In this document: piece after piece, positions 10,886 through 19,146 of the stretch | Position numbering within the stretch: position 1 is the first letter of the stretch | How the letters are laid out: each line of letters begins with the position of its first letter | DNA from: Gammaproteobacteria bacterium | GTDB taxonomy: Bacteria; Pseudomonadota; Gammaproteobacteria; Pseudomonadales; Pseudohongiellaceae | DNA: 64,000 bases | Direction: 5' to 3' | NCBI GenBank assembly: GCA_018401885.1 | Contig: JAGYKB010000003.1 | Span: forward strand, 1 to 64,000 | The notes under the pieces: model-generated | The model's database searches: none | What the model was told of the DNA's origin: nothing | The model's input: only the letters and a program-made list of their open reading frames with translations | Position numbers and translations under genes: made by a program

Positions 10886-11391
10886 GCTTCTGCCTTGCGG
10901 AAGGCCATAAAGAGACAGAGTGAGAACAAGCCCGTGAATGCGATAAGCGCCATTTGCGGAATCGAGAAAATGCCGAATAAGCGGAAAACCACCTCGGCGC
11001 AATTGCCGTCGCCCTTAAGGAGGAAGTTCAGCATCTCGATAAAAGGAAAGTTCTCCATTATGTAGGTGAGGCCGGGACCACAGGCTGGAACTTCCTCTTC
11101 TGGTAGATTCTGTAGCCAGATCTGACGAATCGAGAAATAGCTACCAAACACACACATTGACGCAGCGATAAGTGAGTAGAGTCGCTGAGTCGAAGCTTGG
11201 GGGTCATGCAGCGCTGAGATTAGGCATACGAGACCGCAAAGAATGAAAAACACGCGCTGTGTGATACAGAGACCGCACGGCGAAAGCAGCATCACGTGTT
11301 CCATATAAAGCGCTATCGCGATTGTTAGCATGGTCACGAAAAAGATGCCGAAGTTCATTATGCGATTACCAGGCATCGGTAAATTGTTCAT
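10882..11391 (-). CDS. dsbB: Disulfide bond formation protein DsbB
   Basis: DsbB is an inner-membrane quinone reductase that reoxidises periplasmic DsbA. The 169-residue protein has four hydrophobic segments. The first cysteine pair is Cys39-Gly-Leu-Cys42 (CGLC), and the second periplasmic pair is Cys104 and Cys131. Its stop codon overlaps the stop of the convergent flavoprotein by 4 bp. No classical periplasmic DsbA is in the window. Confidence 0.93.
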   Translation of the reverse strand: MNNLPMPGNRIMNFGIFFVTMLTIAIALYMEHVMLLSPCGLCITQRVFFILCGLVCLISALHDPQASTQRLYSLIAASMCVFGSYFSIRQIWLQNLPEEEVPACGPGLTYIMENFPFIEMLNFLLKGDGNCAEVVFRLFGIFSIPQMALIAFTGLFSLCLFMAFRKAEA

Positions 11392-11457
11392 CGAAAGACT
11401 CCCACTATTAGGTCGTTGAGTATTTGGTATTTGCGTAGTCTAACGTTTTAACTGGCG

Positions 11458-13098
11458 TTAGGCTTTATTCCACTGAGCCAAAAATTCCTCGAAATCCAAC
11501 TGTGACTCTGCTTCGAGACTTGCCTGATCTGCTAGCGACTGCTTTGCTAACTTCTCGAACATTGCCTCGTCCGCTTCACTAAGCAACGGCTGTGCTGCGT
11601 TATTAGGGCTTTCTAGCAGAAATCCGTGCTGCCGCTGGGCGAGCGTTAACGCGAGCTGGAAAAATGAGAGGCCTTCCTCTTGCATCTGTGTGAGCATCCG
11701 GCCAGATGGCGTTAGGCCTGAATCATTCAGTTTATCGACCTGTGCCTGAAGGGCAGAGGCGTACTCACCGTTGGAGTAATCGGTCGCGTTATGAATAGAA
11801 TCCAGAAGGGTGGCTGCGTGACTAAGCGAGCCAAGTACAGTAGCAGCCCACTGGCGCATTGCTCGTGGCTTACCTTCTTCGGACAGCATCAATGCGGGAT
11901 CTCGCCCCTGTTCAACAACCCGCGTGAGATTCTCAGCAACCTCAAAAAATTCTGCTTGATGGCATTCAGGACTTGGGGCTAGGAGGCAGTGCACAAGGAA
12001 AGTGTCCAGAAACCTTATCTGCTCTGCGTCGATTCCCAAGGGTAAATAGGGATTGAGATCGAGTGCCCGCACTTCGATATACTCTATGCCGCCTTCCTTC
12101 AATGCAGCCAGCGGTCGCTGGCCGCTTTTCACATTCCGTTTGGGTCGAATAGTGCTGTAAAACTCATTCTCGAGTTGCAGCAGATTAGCGTTTATCTGAC
12201 GCGGTTCGCCATTGGGACCGCGACCGATCGCTTCGTATTCGGGGTAGGGGGTGTGCATCGCCGTATCTAGACACTCAGCGTAGTTATTGAGGTCGTTGTA
12301 GCAAACGAAAAGCGATTTCTGTGCCTCGCTCTTGTAGCCTAAATTTCCCATCCGCAGACAGGTGGCATAAGGCAGGTAGAGAGAATTCGCATCGAGTTCT
12401 TGCAGGCTATGTTCGCGGCCTCGAACAAAGCTTTTACATGCCGCGGGCGAAGCGCCAAAAAGATAAACAAGAAGCCAAGAGTAGCGATGAAAATTACGAA
12501 TGAGGTGTAAATACTTGTTGGTGCGGAAATCCTGAAGTGAACCGGTATCGCCACAATGTTGCTGATACTGCGGCCAAAAGCTTTCGGGCATAGAAAAATT
12601 ATAGTGTATGCCCGCGATCGTCTGCATGATTTTTCCATAGCGATTGCTTAACCCCTCGCGATAGAGTGTTTTAAGCCTGCCAAGGTTAGAGGTGCCAAAC
12701 AGCGCGATAGGGATTTCGTCTTCACCGCCTAGCGCGCAAGGCATACTGGAACCCCAGAGCATCTCCTGATTCTCGAGGCGAGCGAGGGTGAATCGGTGGA
12801 TGCCCTCAAGCATGCCAAGGCAGTCTTCGATGCGCTCGTAGGCGGGCGTAATAAACTCGAGAAGAGACTCAGAAAAATCTGTTGTGATATAAGGGTTGGT
12901 GAGTGTCGAACCGAGCGCCTCCGGGTGAACCGACTGCGATAGCGCACCTGTTGGGCTCACCCTAAGGCTTTCTTTTTCGATGCCACGGACAACCCCGCCC
13001 CAGCTTAAATCGAATATGGCAAGCCCATAGTAGTCGAGCGAAGAGGCAAGTGAGGGGTGGGCAGACAAAGACCCGTGTTTAGCAGAGGTGCTACTCAA
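11458..13098 (-). CDS. gshA: Glutamate-cysteine ligase
   Basis: GshA catalyses the first step of glutathione synthesis, ATP-dependent ligation of glutamate and cysteine. The 546-residue protein is of the proteobacterial GshA type. Typical segments are GIEKESLRVSPTG, TDFSESLLEFITP, HYNFSMPESFW, and the C-terminal SGLTPSGRML region. The start appears to be TTG at 13098, preceded on the reverse strand by AAGGA at suitable distance; no in-frame ATG extends it. Confidence 0.95.
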   Translation of the reverse strand: MSSTSAKHGSLSAHPSLASSLDYYGLAIFDLSWGGVVRGIEKESLRVSPTGALSQSVHPEALGSTLTNPYITTDFSESLLEFITPAYERIEDCLGMLEGIHRFTLARLENQEMLWGSSMPCALGGEDEIPIALFGTSNLGRLKTLYREGLSNRYGKIMQTIAGIHYNFSMPESFWPQYQQHCGDTGSLQDFRTNKYLHLIRNFHRYSWLLVYLFGASPAACKSFVRGREHSLQELDANSLYLPYATCLRMGNLGYKSEAQKSLFVCYNDLNNYAECLDTAMHTPYPEYEAIGRGPNGEPRQINANLLQLENEFYSTIRPKRNVKSGQRPLAALKEGGIEYIEVRALDLNPYLPLGIDAEQIRFLDTFLVHCLLAPSPECHQAEFFEVAENLTRVVEQGRDPALMLSEEGKPRAMRQWAATVLGSLSHAATLLDSIHNATDYSNGEYASALQAQVDKLNDSGLTPSGRMLTQMQEEGLSFFQLALTLAQRQHGFLLESPNNAAQPLLSEADEAMFEKLAKQSLADQASLEAESQLDFEEFLAQWNKA

Positions 13099-13317
13099 GG
13101 CAATACCATCCTTTGCATATCGGAGCCTTGCGTAAAGTCCTCCGAATCATAGGCGCTCGCTGTGCAAAATCGGGATTAGATCGGCACAGGCATCTTGCGC
13201 CGTTTCTCCTCGGGAGTTTGCCACGAGTGCGGGTGGGCAAGCCTCGGCTAGCCCAAGAGCGCGGTATTATGGCAAAGAACATTAAAATTCGCTAACAGCT
13301 TATTTCTTGTTTTCACG

Positions 13318-13728
13318 CTACTCGATTTGCTTAAAACGGTGGATCAGTCGTCGGTCTCTCTTGTTGGGTTTGGTAGTAGTCATCAGGTGTGGCTGGCTCT
13401 TGCGCTGCTCGCTTAGACTCTCTCTGAGCTTAATGCTTTCAGCTGTCTCAGCATACAAACGCTGCGCCTCTGGCGCGCCGCGTCGCTGCTCGGAAAGCGC
13501 AGACACTACGACCGTGCGTTCATCAAAACCCTGCCTAAGACGAATTTCTGCGCCGACCTCGATTTCCTTGCTGGGTTTGGCGCGAGTGCCATCGCACTGC
13601 ACTTTGCCGCCTTCTATCGCCTGTTTGGCGAGGCTTCGTGTCTTGTAAAAGCGAGCAGCCCAAAGCCACTTGTCGAGCCTTAGCCTAGCCAAATCGCCCT
13701 TTGCCTTGGGATCTTGGGTCTTAGTCAT
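13318..13728 (-). CDS. hslR: Heat shock protein 15, S4-domain RNA-binding protein
   Basis: Hsp15 binds free 50S subunits carrying nascent chains and helps recycle stalled ribosomes. The S4 domain is at the N-terminus (LRLDKWLWAARFYKTRSLAKQAIEGGKV, residues about 15-42), followed by the basic tail typical of HslR (KPNKRDRRLIHRFKQ). The ATG at 13728 is chosen over an in-frame upstream start at 13815 because it begins just before the S4 domain and 4 bp past the upstream gene's stop. E. coli likewise has yrfG next to hslR. Confidence 0.92.
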   Translation of the reverse strand: MTKTQDPKAKGDLARLRLDKWLWAARFYKTRSLAKQAIEGGKVQCDGTRAKPSKEIEVGAEIRLRQGFDERTVVVSALSEQRRGAPEAQRLYAETAESIKLRESLSEQRKSQPHLMTTTKPNKRDRRLIHRFKQIE

Positions 13729-13732
13729 GTCC

Positions 13733-14419
13733 TTAGAATAGTCCTTGTTCGACGGTATTCGCGAGTCTCGACGGCAAAATAGACGAGAAATCGTCAACCT
13801 GTGTGAACTCTCCAAGCGCCACTGCGGGGCGCTCGCTATCGGGCTGACGAATTGCCATTAGATGGGCTATGCCTTCGCGCTGCGCCTGCCTTAGGACCGG
13901 CAATGAGTCGTCGAAAAGCAGGGTGCGGGCAGGGTCATAGGCCTCGATGATCTGAAGTTTACCCCAGAAGCCATTGTTCTCCTTTGCTAGCGCGAGCTGG
14001 TGTGAGCTGATGCGTTGATGGAAATAGTCGGCAATAGAGGTATGCTGCATCTTCAGCGACAAGCTGTGCGGATGGGCATTGGTTACCAGAAGCACTCGCT
14101 TGCCGAGTGCGTTGAGTTGGTCTAAGAGTGCTTCAACATTGGGTCGAACGCGAATCTTATCGATGATCGTCTGTTTTAAGCCCGTGATGTCGACGCCTAG
14201 CTCATCGCGCCAGTAATCGAGACAATACCAATCCAGCGTGCCATAGACGCTTTCGGACTTGGCGGTGACGAACGCTATCGCCTCGTTGGGCGCGATCTGG
14301 TTTTGCTCGGCATAGGTTAACGGTAAGAGATGCTGCCAGAAATAATTGTCGAAATGCAGGTCGAGCAGCGTGCCGTCCATATCGAACATTACGGTGTCTA
14401 TGTCATTCCATGGGGGCAT
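13733..14419 (-). CDS. yrfG: HAD-family nucleotidase, YrfG-like
   Basis: This 228-residue haloacid-dehalogenase-superfamily phosphatase carries motif I FDMDGTLLD (nucleophile Asp13, Asp15), motif II VLLVTNAHP, the motif III lysine in the ALAKENNGFW stretch, and motif IV LLFDDSLPVL. E. coli YrfG is a GMP/IMP 5'-nucleotidase. The gene order yrfG-hslR is shared, which supports orthology more than sequence alone would. It is co-directional with hslR and separated by 4 bp. Confidence 0.85.
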   Translation of the reverse strand: MPPWNDIDTVMFDMDGTLLDLHFDNYFWQHLLPLTYAEQNQIAPNEAIAFVTAKSESVYGTLDWYCLDYWRDELGVDITGLKQTIIDKIRVRPNVEALLDQLNALGKRVLLVTNAHPHSLSLKMQHTSIADYFHQRISSHQLALAKENNGFWGKLQIIEAYDPARTLLFDDSLPVLRQAQREGIAHLMAIRQPDSERPAVALGEFTQVDDFSSILPSRLANTVEQGLF

Positions 14420-14560
14420 TGTTTCTCCAACCGAAAGCGAAGCGTTAATGGTTTAAAAAAGCTTGCTAACTGAAATAGTTTACGAAGCTCATTACGAGCT
14501 TAGCGCTATTCCTACTGTTATTCTACGTTGGACGTTTTTACAATTAAAAGGACCTTTGTC

Positions 14561-15391
14561 GTGAGTCAGGCAGACATCAGTAAACACACTCTTGACGAGA
14601 TGTGCCGGATAGCAGAGGCGGCTAGCTCAGAAATCCTCACGGTCTATAACAGCGCAGCTGACATTGAAATCGAGCACAAAGCCGACGACTCGCCTTTGAC
14701 TCTCGCCGATCGTCGGGCACATGAATTGATCGAGCGAGAGCTGCTGTCCTTCGCACCGGGTATTCCTGTGCTGTCGGAAGAATCATTACAGCTGCCATTT
14801 GCCGAGCGACAGACTTGGTCGCGCTATTGGTTAGTCGATCCCTTAGACGGCACCAAAGAATTCATTGGGCGCAACGGCGAGTTTACGGTGAATATCGCGC
14901 TCATCGATAACGGCGTTGCAAGGCTAGGTGTTGTTAGCGTGCCAGTAACAGGCGTAACCTACAGCGGAATTAACGATGACCAGGCTCCTTGCGCTTGGAA
15001 AAAAGAGAGCAGCGGCGCGCGCCCGATAACGGTGGCAGCAATGGCCGGGCAGAAAATCAGAGTAGTCGCCAGCCGTCGCCATCGAGGCGAACGCCTTGAA
15101 GAAATGCTTGCCACTATCGACAAAGCGTTAGGCATCGGCGAAGTAGTCAGCATAGGCAGCTCGCTCAAAATGTGTCTGGTCGCTGAGGGTGCGGCAGACA
15201 TCTACCCTAGGCTGGCGCCAACGAGCGAATGGGATACCGCAGCCGCGCAGGCGATTCTCGCCGCAGCGGGTGGTGAAATCGTCGATCTAGACTTTACGCC
15301 GCTGCGTTACAATCAAAAGGAAAGCCTCCTCAATCCTGAGTTTATAGCCTTGGGCGACCGCGCTTATGCCTGGCAGGCGTTGCTGCGCTGA
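14561..15391 (+). CDS. cysQ: 3'(2'),5'-bisphosphate nucleotidase CysQ
   Basis: CysQ hydrolyses 3'-phosphoadenosine 5'-phosphate, the by-product of PAPS-dependent sulfate transfer or reduction, to AMP. Inositol monophosphatase-fold motifs are clear: the Glu of VLSEES, the metal motif DPLDGTKEF (about residues 94-102), and WDTAAAQAIL near the C-terminus. A GTG at 14561 preceded by AAAAGGA gives a natural N-terminus of 276 residues, preferred over a TTG at 14528. It is divergent from yrfG. The context gives no sulfur-assimilation partner nearby. Confidence 0.93.
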   Translation: MSQADISKHTLDEMCRIAEAASSEILTVYNSAADIEIEHKADDSPLTLADRRAHELIERELLSFAPGIPVLSEESLQLPFAERQTWSRYWLVDPLDGTKEFIGRNGEFTVNIALIDNGVARLGVVSVPVTGVTYSGINDDQAPCAWKKESSGARPITVAAMAGQKIRVVASRRHRGERLEEMLATIDKALGIGEVVSIGSSLKMCLVAEGAADIYPRLAPTSEWDTAAAQAILAAAGGEIVDLDFTPLRYNQKESLLNPEFIALGDRAYAWQALLR

Positions 15392-15541
15392 TACCAAAGG
15401 CCGCGAGGCTCGTACAATTAAAGTTTAAGAATCAAGTTTCCAGATAAGCAGAGTAAGCAGAAAGAAAGATAAAGAGCTCAGCACTAATAAATCAGATGCT
15501 ACCTACGGAGTAGCTACCACTAACTTGCAAGGGGAATATTC

Positions 15542-17410
15542 ATGTCAACAGCTTCACTACGCCTCCGACTGCTGCAGGCAATTGGGTTGCTCTTCGTGGG
15601 CACACTTGTCGCGTGCTCCGAACCAACGGCGATTCAGTCCGAAGAAGCAGTCTCCGCAGCCTCCCAGCAGACCGAGACTCAGCTATTGAATACTTGGCTT
15701 GATGAGCAATATGCCGAGCAGTTAGAAACACGCCCGATGACCAAAACATCGTTGGGCGACAAAACCGACTATGGACAGCTAGACGATTTTTCACTCGCGG
15801 CCGAGCAGAGAGATCTCGAATGGCTACGTGAAAGTGTGGCCACAATGCTAAGCGAGTTCGACTACGCACAGCTAACTGACGACGGGAAACTATCCTACGA
15901 TATGTGGAAGTTTTCGTTAGAGCGCGCCGAAGCGGGAGTGCCGTATAGACAGCACGGGTACATTTTTGGACGCGGTGGCCCCCATGCCTACCTGCCTAAC
16001 TTTCTGATCAATTTTCACCGCGTGGATACGATTGCTGATCTTGACGCCTATGTTTCAAGACTGCGAGAGCTTGACCGGGTATTTGCCGAGCTGTTGGAGC
16101 GCTCACGGGCCGCATCGGCCGCGGGTATACGGCAGCCCCGGTTCGGCTATGATTTTGCGCTGGCAGAAATCGAAAGGGTGACAGCAGGCGCGCCGTTCAG
16201 CAACAGTGATAGTTCGCCCAATTCGCCGCTCTGGACAGATCTGCAGTCAAAAACCACAGCATTAATCGATGAAGGATTACTCAGCGCCGAAGAGGCTCAG
16301 GTTTATTTTCAACAAATTCAGGAGTTACTTGCCGGCGAAGTGAAAACTGCCTACGAGGAGGTGGCGGCGTGGCTGCGCGAGGATCGAGAGCTCGCAAGCG
16401 AAGAGGCCCAGGGCGTCTGGGCGCTTCCCGACGGTGAGGCTTTCTACAACTACCGTCTCGCGCAAATGACGACAGTTGAACTCACTGCAGAGGAGATTCA
16501 TCAAATAGGCTTAGATGAGGTTGCGCGAATTCAAGCCGAGATGGAAGCCATCAAGCAGCAGGTCGGTTTCGACGGCAGCCTGCAAGAGTTCTTCACATTC
16601 ATGCGCGAGGATGAACAGTTCTATTTTCCCAACACCGATGAGGGAAGGCAGGCTTACCTCGATCTTAATAATAAATATTTAGATGCTATAGCGCTTAAGT
16701 TGCCTGATTACTTCGGTCGCCTGCCAAAGGCGGCACTCGAAGTGCGACGCGTTGAGGCGTTTAGGGAGCAGGCGGGTGCCGCTCAGCATTACAGTGCAGG
16801 CACGCCGGACGGTTCGCGGCCAGGTGTGTTCTATTCGCACATGAGCGACATGTCGACGTTGCCTATTTTCCAGCTCGAGGACGTTGCCTATCATGAGGGA
16901 AGCCCCGGGCATCATATGCAGATTTCGATACAACAAGAACTCGAAGATGTGCCGAGATTTAGGACTCAGTATCGCACTACTGCCTATACGGAAGGCTGGG
17001 GTCTCTACTCTGAGTGGTTAGCGAAAGAGATGGGTGGATTCGAAGACCCTTACTCAGATTTTGGTCGCCTAGGTGGAGAAATTTGGCGTGCGATTCGACT
17101 CGTTGTCGATACCGGGATTCACTCAAAGCGTTGGACTGAGGAAGAAGCGGTGCAGTATTTCCTCGCTAATTCGCCGCAGGCCGAAGGCGCTGTTCGATCA
17201 GAGATAAAACGCTATATCGCAACACCTGGTCAGGCTACCGCCTATAAAATCGGCATGTTGAAGATTCAAGAAGTGCGTCGAAACGCGGAGCAGGCGTTGG
17301 GAGAGGCATTCGATATTCGAGAATTTCATGACATCGTCTTGGGCGCAGGTGCGCTCCCGCTGCCCCTGTTGGAGGCGCGCGTTAACCGCTGGATTTCTGA
17401 ATCATTGTAA
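15542..17410 (+). CDS. DUF885 family lipoprotein
   Basis: The 622-residue protein begins with a lipoprotein signal peptide ending in a lipobox (LVACS, Cys21-22 region), so it is probably anchored in the envelope facing the periplasm or outer surface. The rest is a DUF885 domain, with the diagnostic YHEGSPGHHMQ motif (around residue 450) that resembles a metal-binding HExxxH-type centre, and the EGWGLYSEWLAKEMGG and TGIHSKRWT segments. The family is thought to be gluzincin-like hydrolases of unknown substrate. A paralogue of similar length lies at 55537-57426. The following gene, 32 bp downstream, may be co-transcribed. Confidence 0.88.
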   Translation: MSTASLRLRLLQAIGLLFVGTLVACSEPTAIQSEEAVSAASQQTETQLLNTWLDEQYAEQLETRPMTKTSLGDKTDYGQLDDFSLAAEQRDLEWLRESVATMLSEFDYAQLTDDGKLSYDMWKFSLERAEAGVPYRQHGYIFGRGGPHAYLPNFLINFHRVDTIADLDAYVSRLRELDRVFAELLERSRAASAAGIRQPRFGYDFALAEIERVTAGAPFSNSDSSPNSPLWTDLQSKTTALIDEGLLSAEEAQVYFQQIQELLAGEVKTAYEEVAAWLREDRELASEEAQGVWALPDGEAFYNYRLAQMTTVELTAEEIHQIGLDEVARIQAEMEAIKQQVGFDGSLQEFFTFMREDEQFYFPNTDEGRQAYLDLNNKYLDAIALKLPDYFGRLPKAALEVRRVEAFREQAGAAQHYSAGTPDGSRPGVFYSHMSDMSTLPIFQLEDVAYHEGSPGHHMQISIQQELEDVPRFRTQYRTTAYTEGWGLYSEWLAKEMGGFEDPYSDFGRLGGEIWRAIRLVVDTGIHSKRWTEEEAVQYFLANSPQAEGAVRSEIKRYIATPGQATAYKIGMLKIQEVRRNAEQALGEAFDIREFHDIVLGAGALPLPLLEARVNRWISESL

Positions 17411-17442
17411 ACCCGTTTATTCTTTTTGTGAGGCTCATTTCT

Positions 17443-18735
17443 ATGCCTAAGATCAATTGCCCCATGCGCAATAGACGTGCAGGCGTCACCTTGTTCGCAG
17501 CAATCTCATTTACCGCGCCGTTTATCTTTGCTAACGCTCACGCCGCAGAGGTCGAAAGCCCCGAGAGCGTTGGTATGTCGAGCGCAGCGCTTAATGTCGC
17601 TACTGAAAGACTACAAAGACATATCGATGAGGGTGACATCGCCGGTGTTGTCGCTGCGGTCGCTCGGGATGGCAAATTGGTGTACCAAGTTGCGCTCGGC
17701 AATCTCGATAAAGAGAACGGTATTGCTATGCGCGAAGATGCGTTATTCCGCATCTATTCGATGTCGCGCGAAATAACCAGTGTCGCGGCACTTCGTTTGT
17801 ACGAACAAGGTGCGTTTGAATTCGACGACCCGGTTTCTAAATACCTTCCCGAATTTTCTTCTCAGCGCGTCCTTCTCGATTCAGAGTCGACTGACCTCGG
17901 CGCGACACGACCACGTGTCGGCGAGATGACGATTGCACATTTGCTGACACACACCTCAGGATTAGGTAGTCGCAGCTCGGCCCTCTACCGCGAGAATAAT
18001 GTGCGCGATCGTGCACAGAGTCTTGACGCCATGGTGACTAAAGCGGCCCGAGTTCCTCTGTTTCAAGATCCAGGCAAAGAATTTCGCTATGGCATACACG
18101 CAACTATTGTCGGTAAGCTAATCGAGGTTTGGTCGGGCCAGAAATTCGAAGACTATCTTCAGCAAAACCTTCTCGGGCCATTGGGAATGAGTAGCACGTT
18201 GTTCTGGGCAGAGGGGGATGATGCGAATCGCCTAGCGCAGCTCTACCGGCCAGACAATGGCGAATTGCGTCCTTACGCTATAGAAAGCGTCCCGTGGACA
18301 CAAAAGCCCGAGCTGATCGAAGGGGGAGTCGGACTACTCTCTTCGGTGCCTGACTTCTTGCGCTTTTCGCAAATGGTCTTGGACCGAGGAAAGATCCCGG
18401 GCTCCAACGAGAGAGTGCTGAGCAAAACGACAGCCGCGTTGATCTATGAAAATGCTGTTCCAGAGGCGGCTATGCCAATCGGGAACAGTCGCTACTGGCT
18501 TGGCTCGGGCTGGAGCCTCGGCGGCTTTAACGTCGTCCTAGACCCCGCGACCTACGACTACCCAGTGTCAAAGGGTACGATCTGGTGGGACGGTTCTGCG
18601 GGCACTCGCTTTTTTGTTGACCCCGTTGAGGGCATGGTGATCGTAATTATGGCTCAGGTCTCGCCCTCGAACGGCGGCGGTTTTAGAGAAAACTTCAGTC
18701 GTCTTGTCGATGCGGCTATTGTCGAGAGGCGCTAG
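17443..18735 (+). CDS. Serine hydrolase, beta-lactamase class C/family VIII esterase fold, catalytic Lys replaced
   Basis: A 430-residue exported protein with an N-terminal signal peptide ending near AHAAE. The fold markers are those of class C beta-lactamase-related esterases: RIYSMSREITS (about residues 103-113), LLTHTSGLG, FRYGIHATIVG and WWDGSAGTRFFVDP near the C-terminus. In active members the first motif is SxxK (SMTKPIT); here it reads S106-M-S-R109, so the general-base lysine is Arg, and the second motif has Tyr-Gly-Ile rather than YxN. It may be an altered or inactive enzyme. The ATG at 17443 follows GAGG; an in-frame GTG at 17428 is less likely. Confidence 0.85.
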   Translation: MPKINCPMRNRRAGVTLFAAISFTAPFIFANAHAAEVESPESVGMSSAALNVATERLQRHIDEGDIAGVVAAVARDGKLVYQVALGNLDKENGIAMREDALFRIYSMSREITSVAALRLYEQGAFEFDDPVSKYLPEFSSQRVLLDSESTDLGATRPRVGEMTIAHLLTHTSGLGSRSSALYRENNVRDRAQSLDAMVTKAARVPLFQDPGKEFRYGIHATIVGKLIEVWSGQKFEDYLQQNLLGPLGMSSTLFWAEGDDANRLAQLYRPDNGELRPYAIESVPWTQKPELIEGGVGLLSSVPDFLRFSQMVLDRGKIPGSNERVLSKTTAALIYENAVPEAAMPIGNSRYWLGSGWSLGGFNVVLDPATYDYPVSKGTIWWDGSAGTRFFVDPVEGMVIVIMAQVSPSNGGGFRENFSRLVDAAIVERR

Positions 18736-18995
18736 CAATCGGCGTTTCCCGCAATGAGCTGTGTTAATCGATTAGTTAGGTAGGGCTCAGCGAGGTCGCT
18801 TGAGCGCTCATTTTCCGCGACGACGAGGTTGGCCCCCGTTCCTCGGCCTTTGCTTTTCGTCGTAGAGAAAGGCTCGAATATTTTTCCCCTCAACTCGGCA
18901 GGATACCCGAGCCGTTGTCGTTAATGCTAAGTTCAATACAAGGCTTACTTAGGTGACTTTTTCTGGCGGGATTCATTACCAAACATTGCGTGAGA
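18732..18995 (-). pseudogene. Histidine kinase ATPase-domain remnant, frameshifted
   Basis: On the reverse strand one frame reads IELSINDNGSGILPS then stop; the next frame continues LRGKIFEPFSTTKSKGRGTG. Joined by a single-base frameshift near 18895, these match the G1 (DNGxGI) and F/G2 (KIFEPFxTTKxxGxGTG) boxes of a HATPase_c domain. Upstream, a weaker match to an N-box (QCLVMNPA) is readable to about 18995. The sequence after GTG degenerates (ANLVVAENERS) and stops at 18732. No phosphoacceptor histidine domain or start is present, so this is a decayed fragment. It fills most of the gap between the esterase-like gene and the acyl-CoA dehydrogenase. Confidence 0.65.
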
Positions 18996-19146
18996 TTGCG
19001 CTAGGCCGCGCGTATCGGCGCGAATTGTAAGAGTCATCCCTATCGAATCCTGTGATAATGTCAGCACGTGCAGGTGTGGAGTTTTGCGGCGCGCATTGCG
19101 AGTGCTTTTTCAGATAAGAACGAAAACGGCAGAGGCCAATAACATT

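Noticed and set aside
17443-18735. AmpC-type beta-lactamase (antibiotic resistance)
   Set aside because: The SxxK lysine and YxN motif are both absent and the C-terminal box is the esterase-like W-x-G, so a resistance call is not supported.
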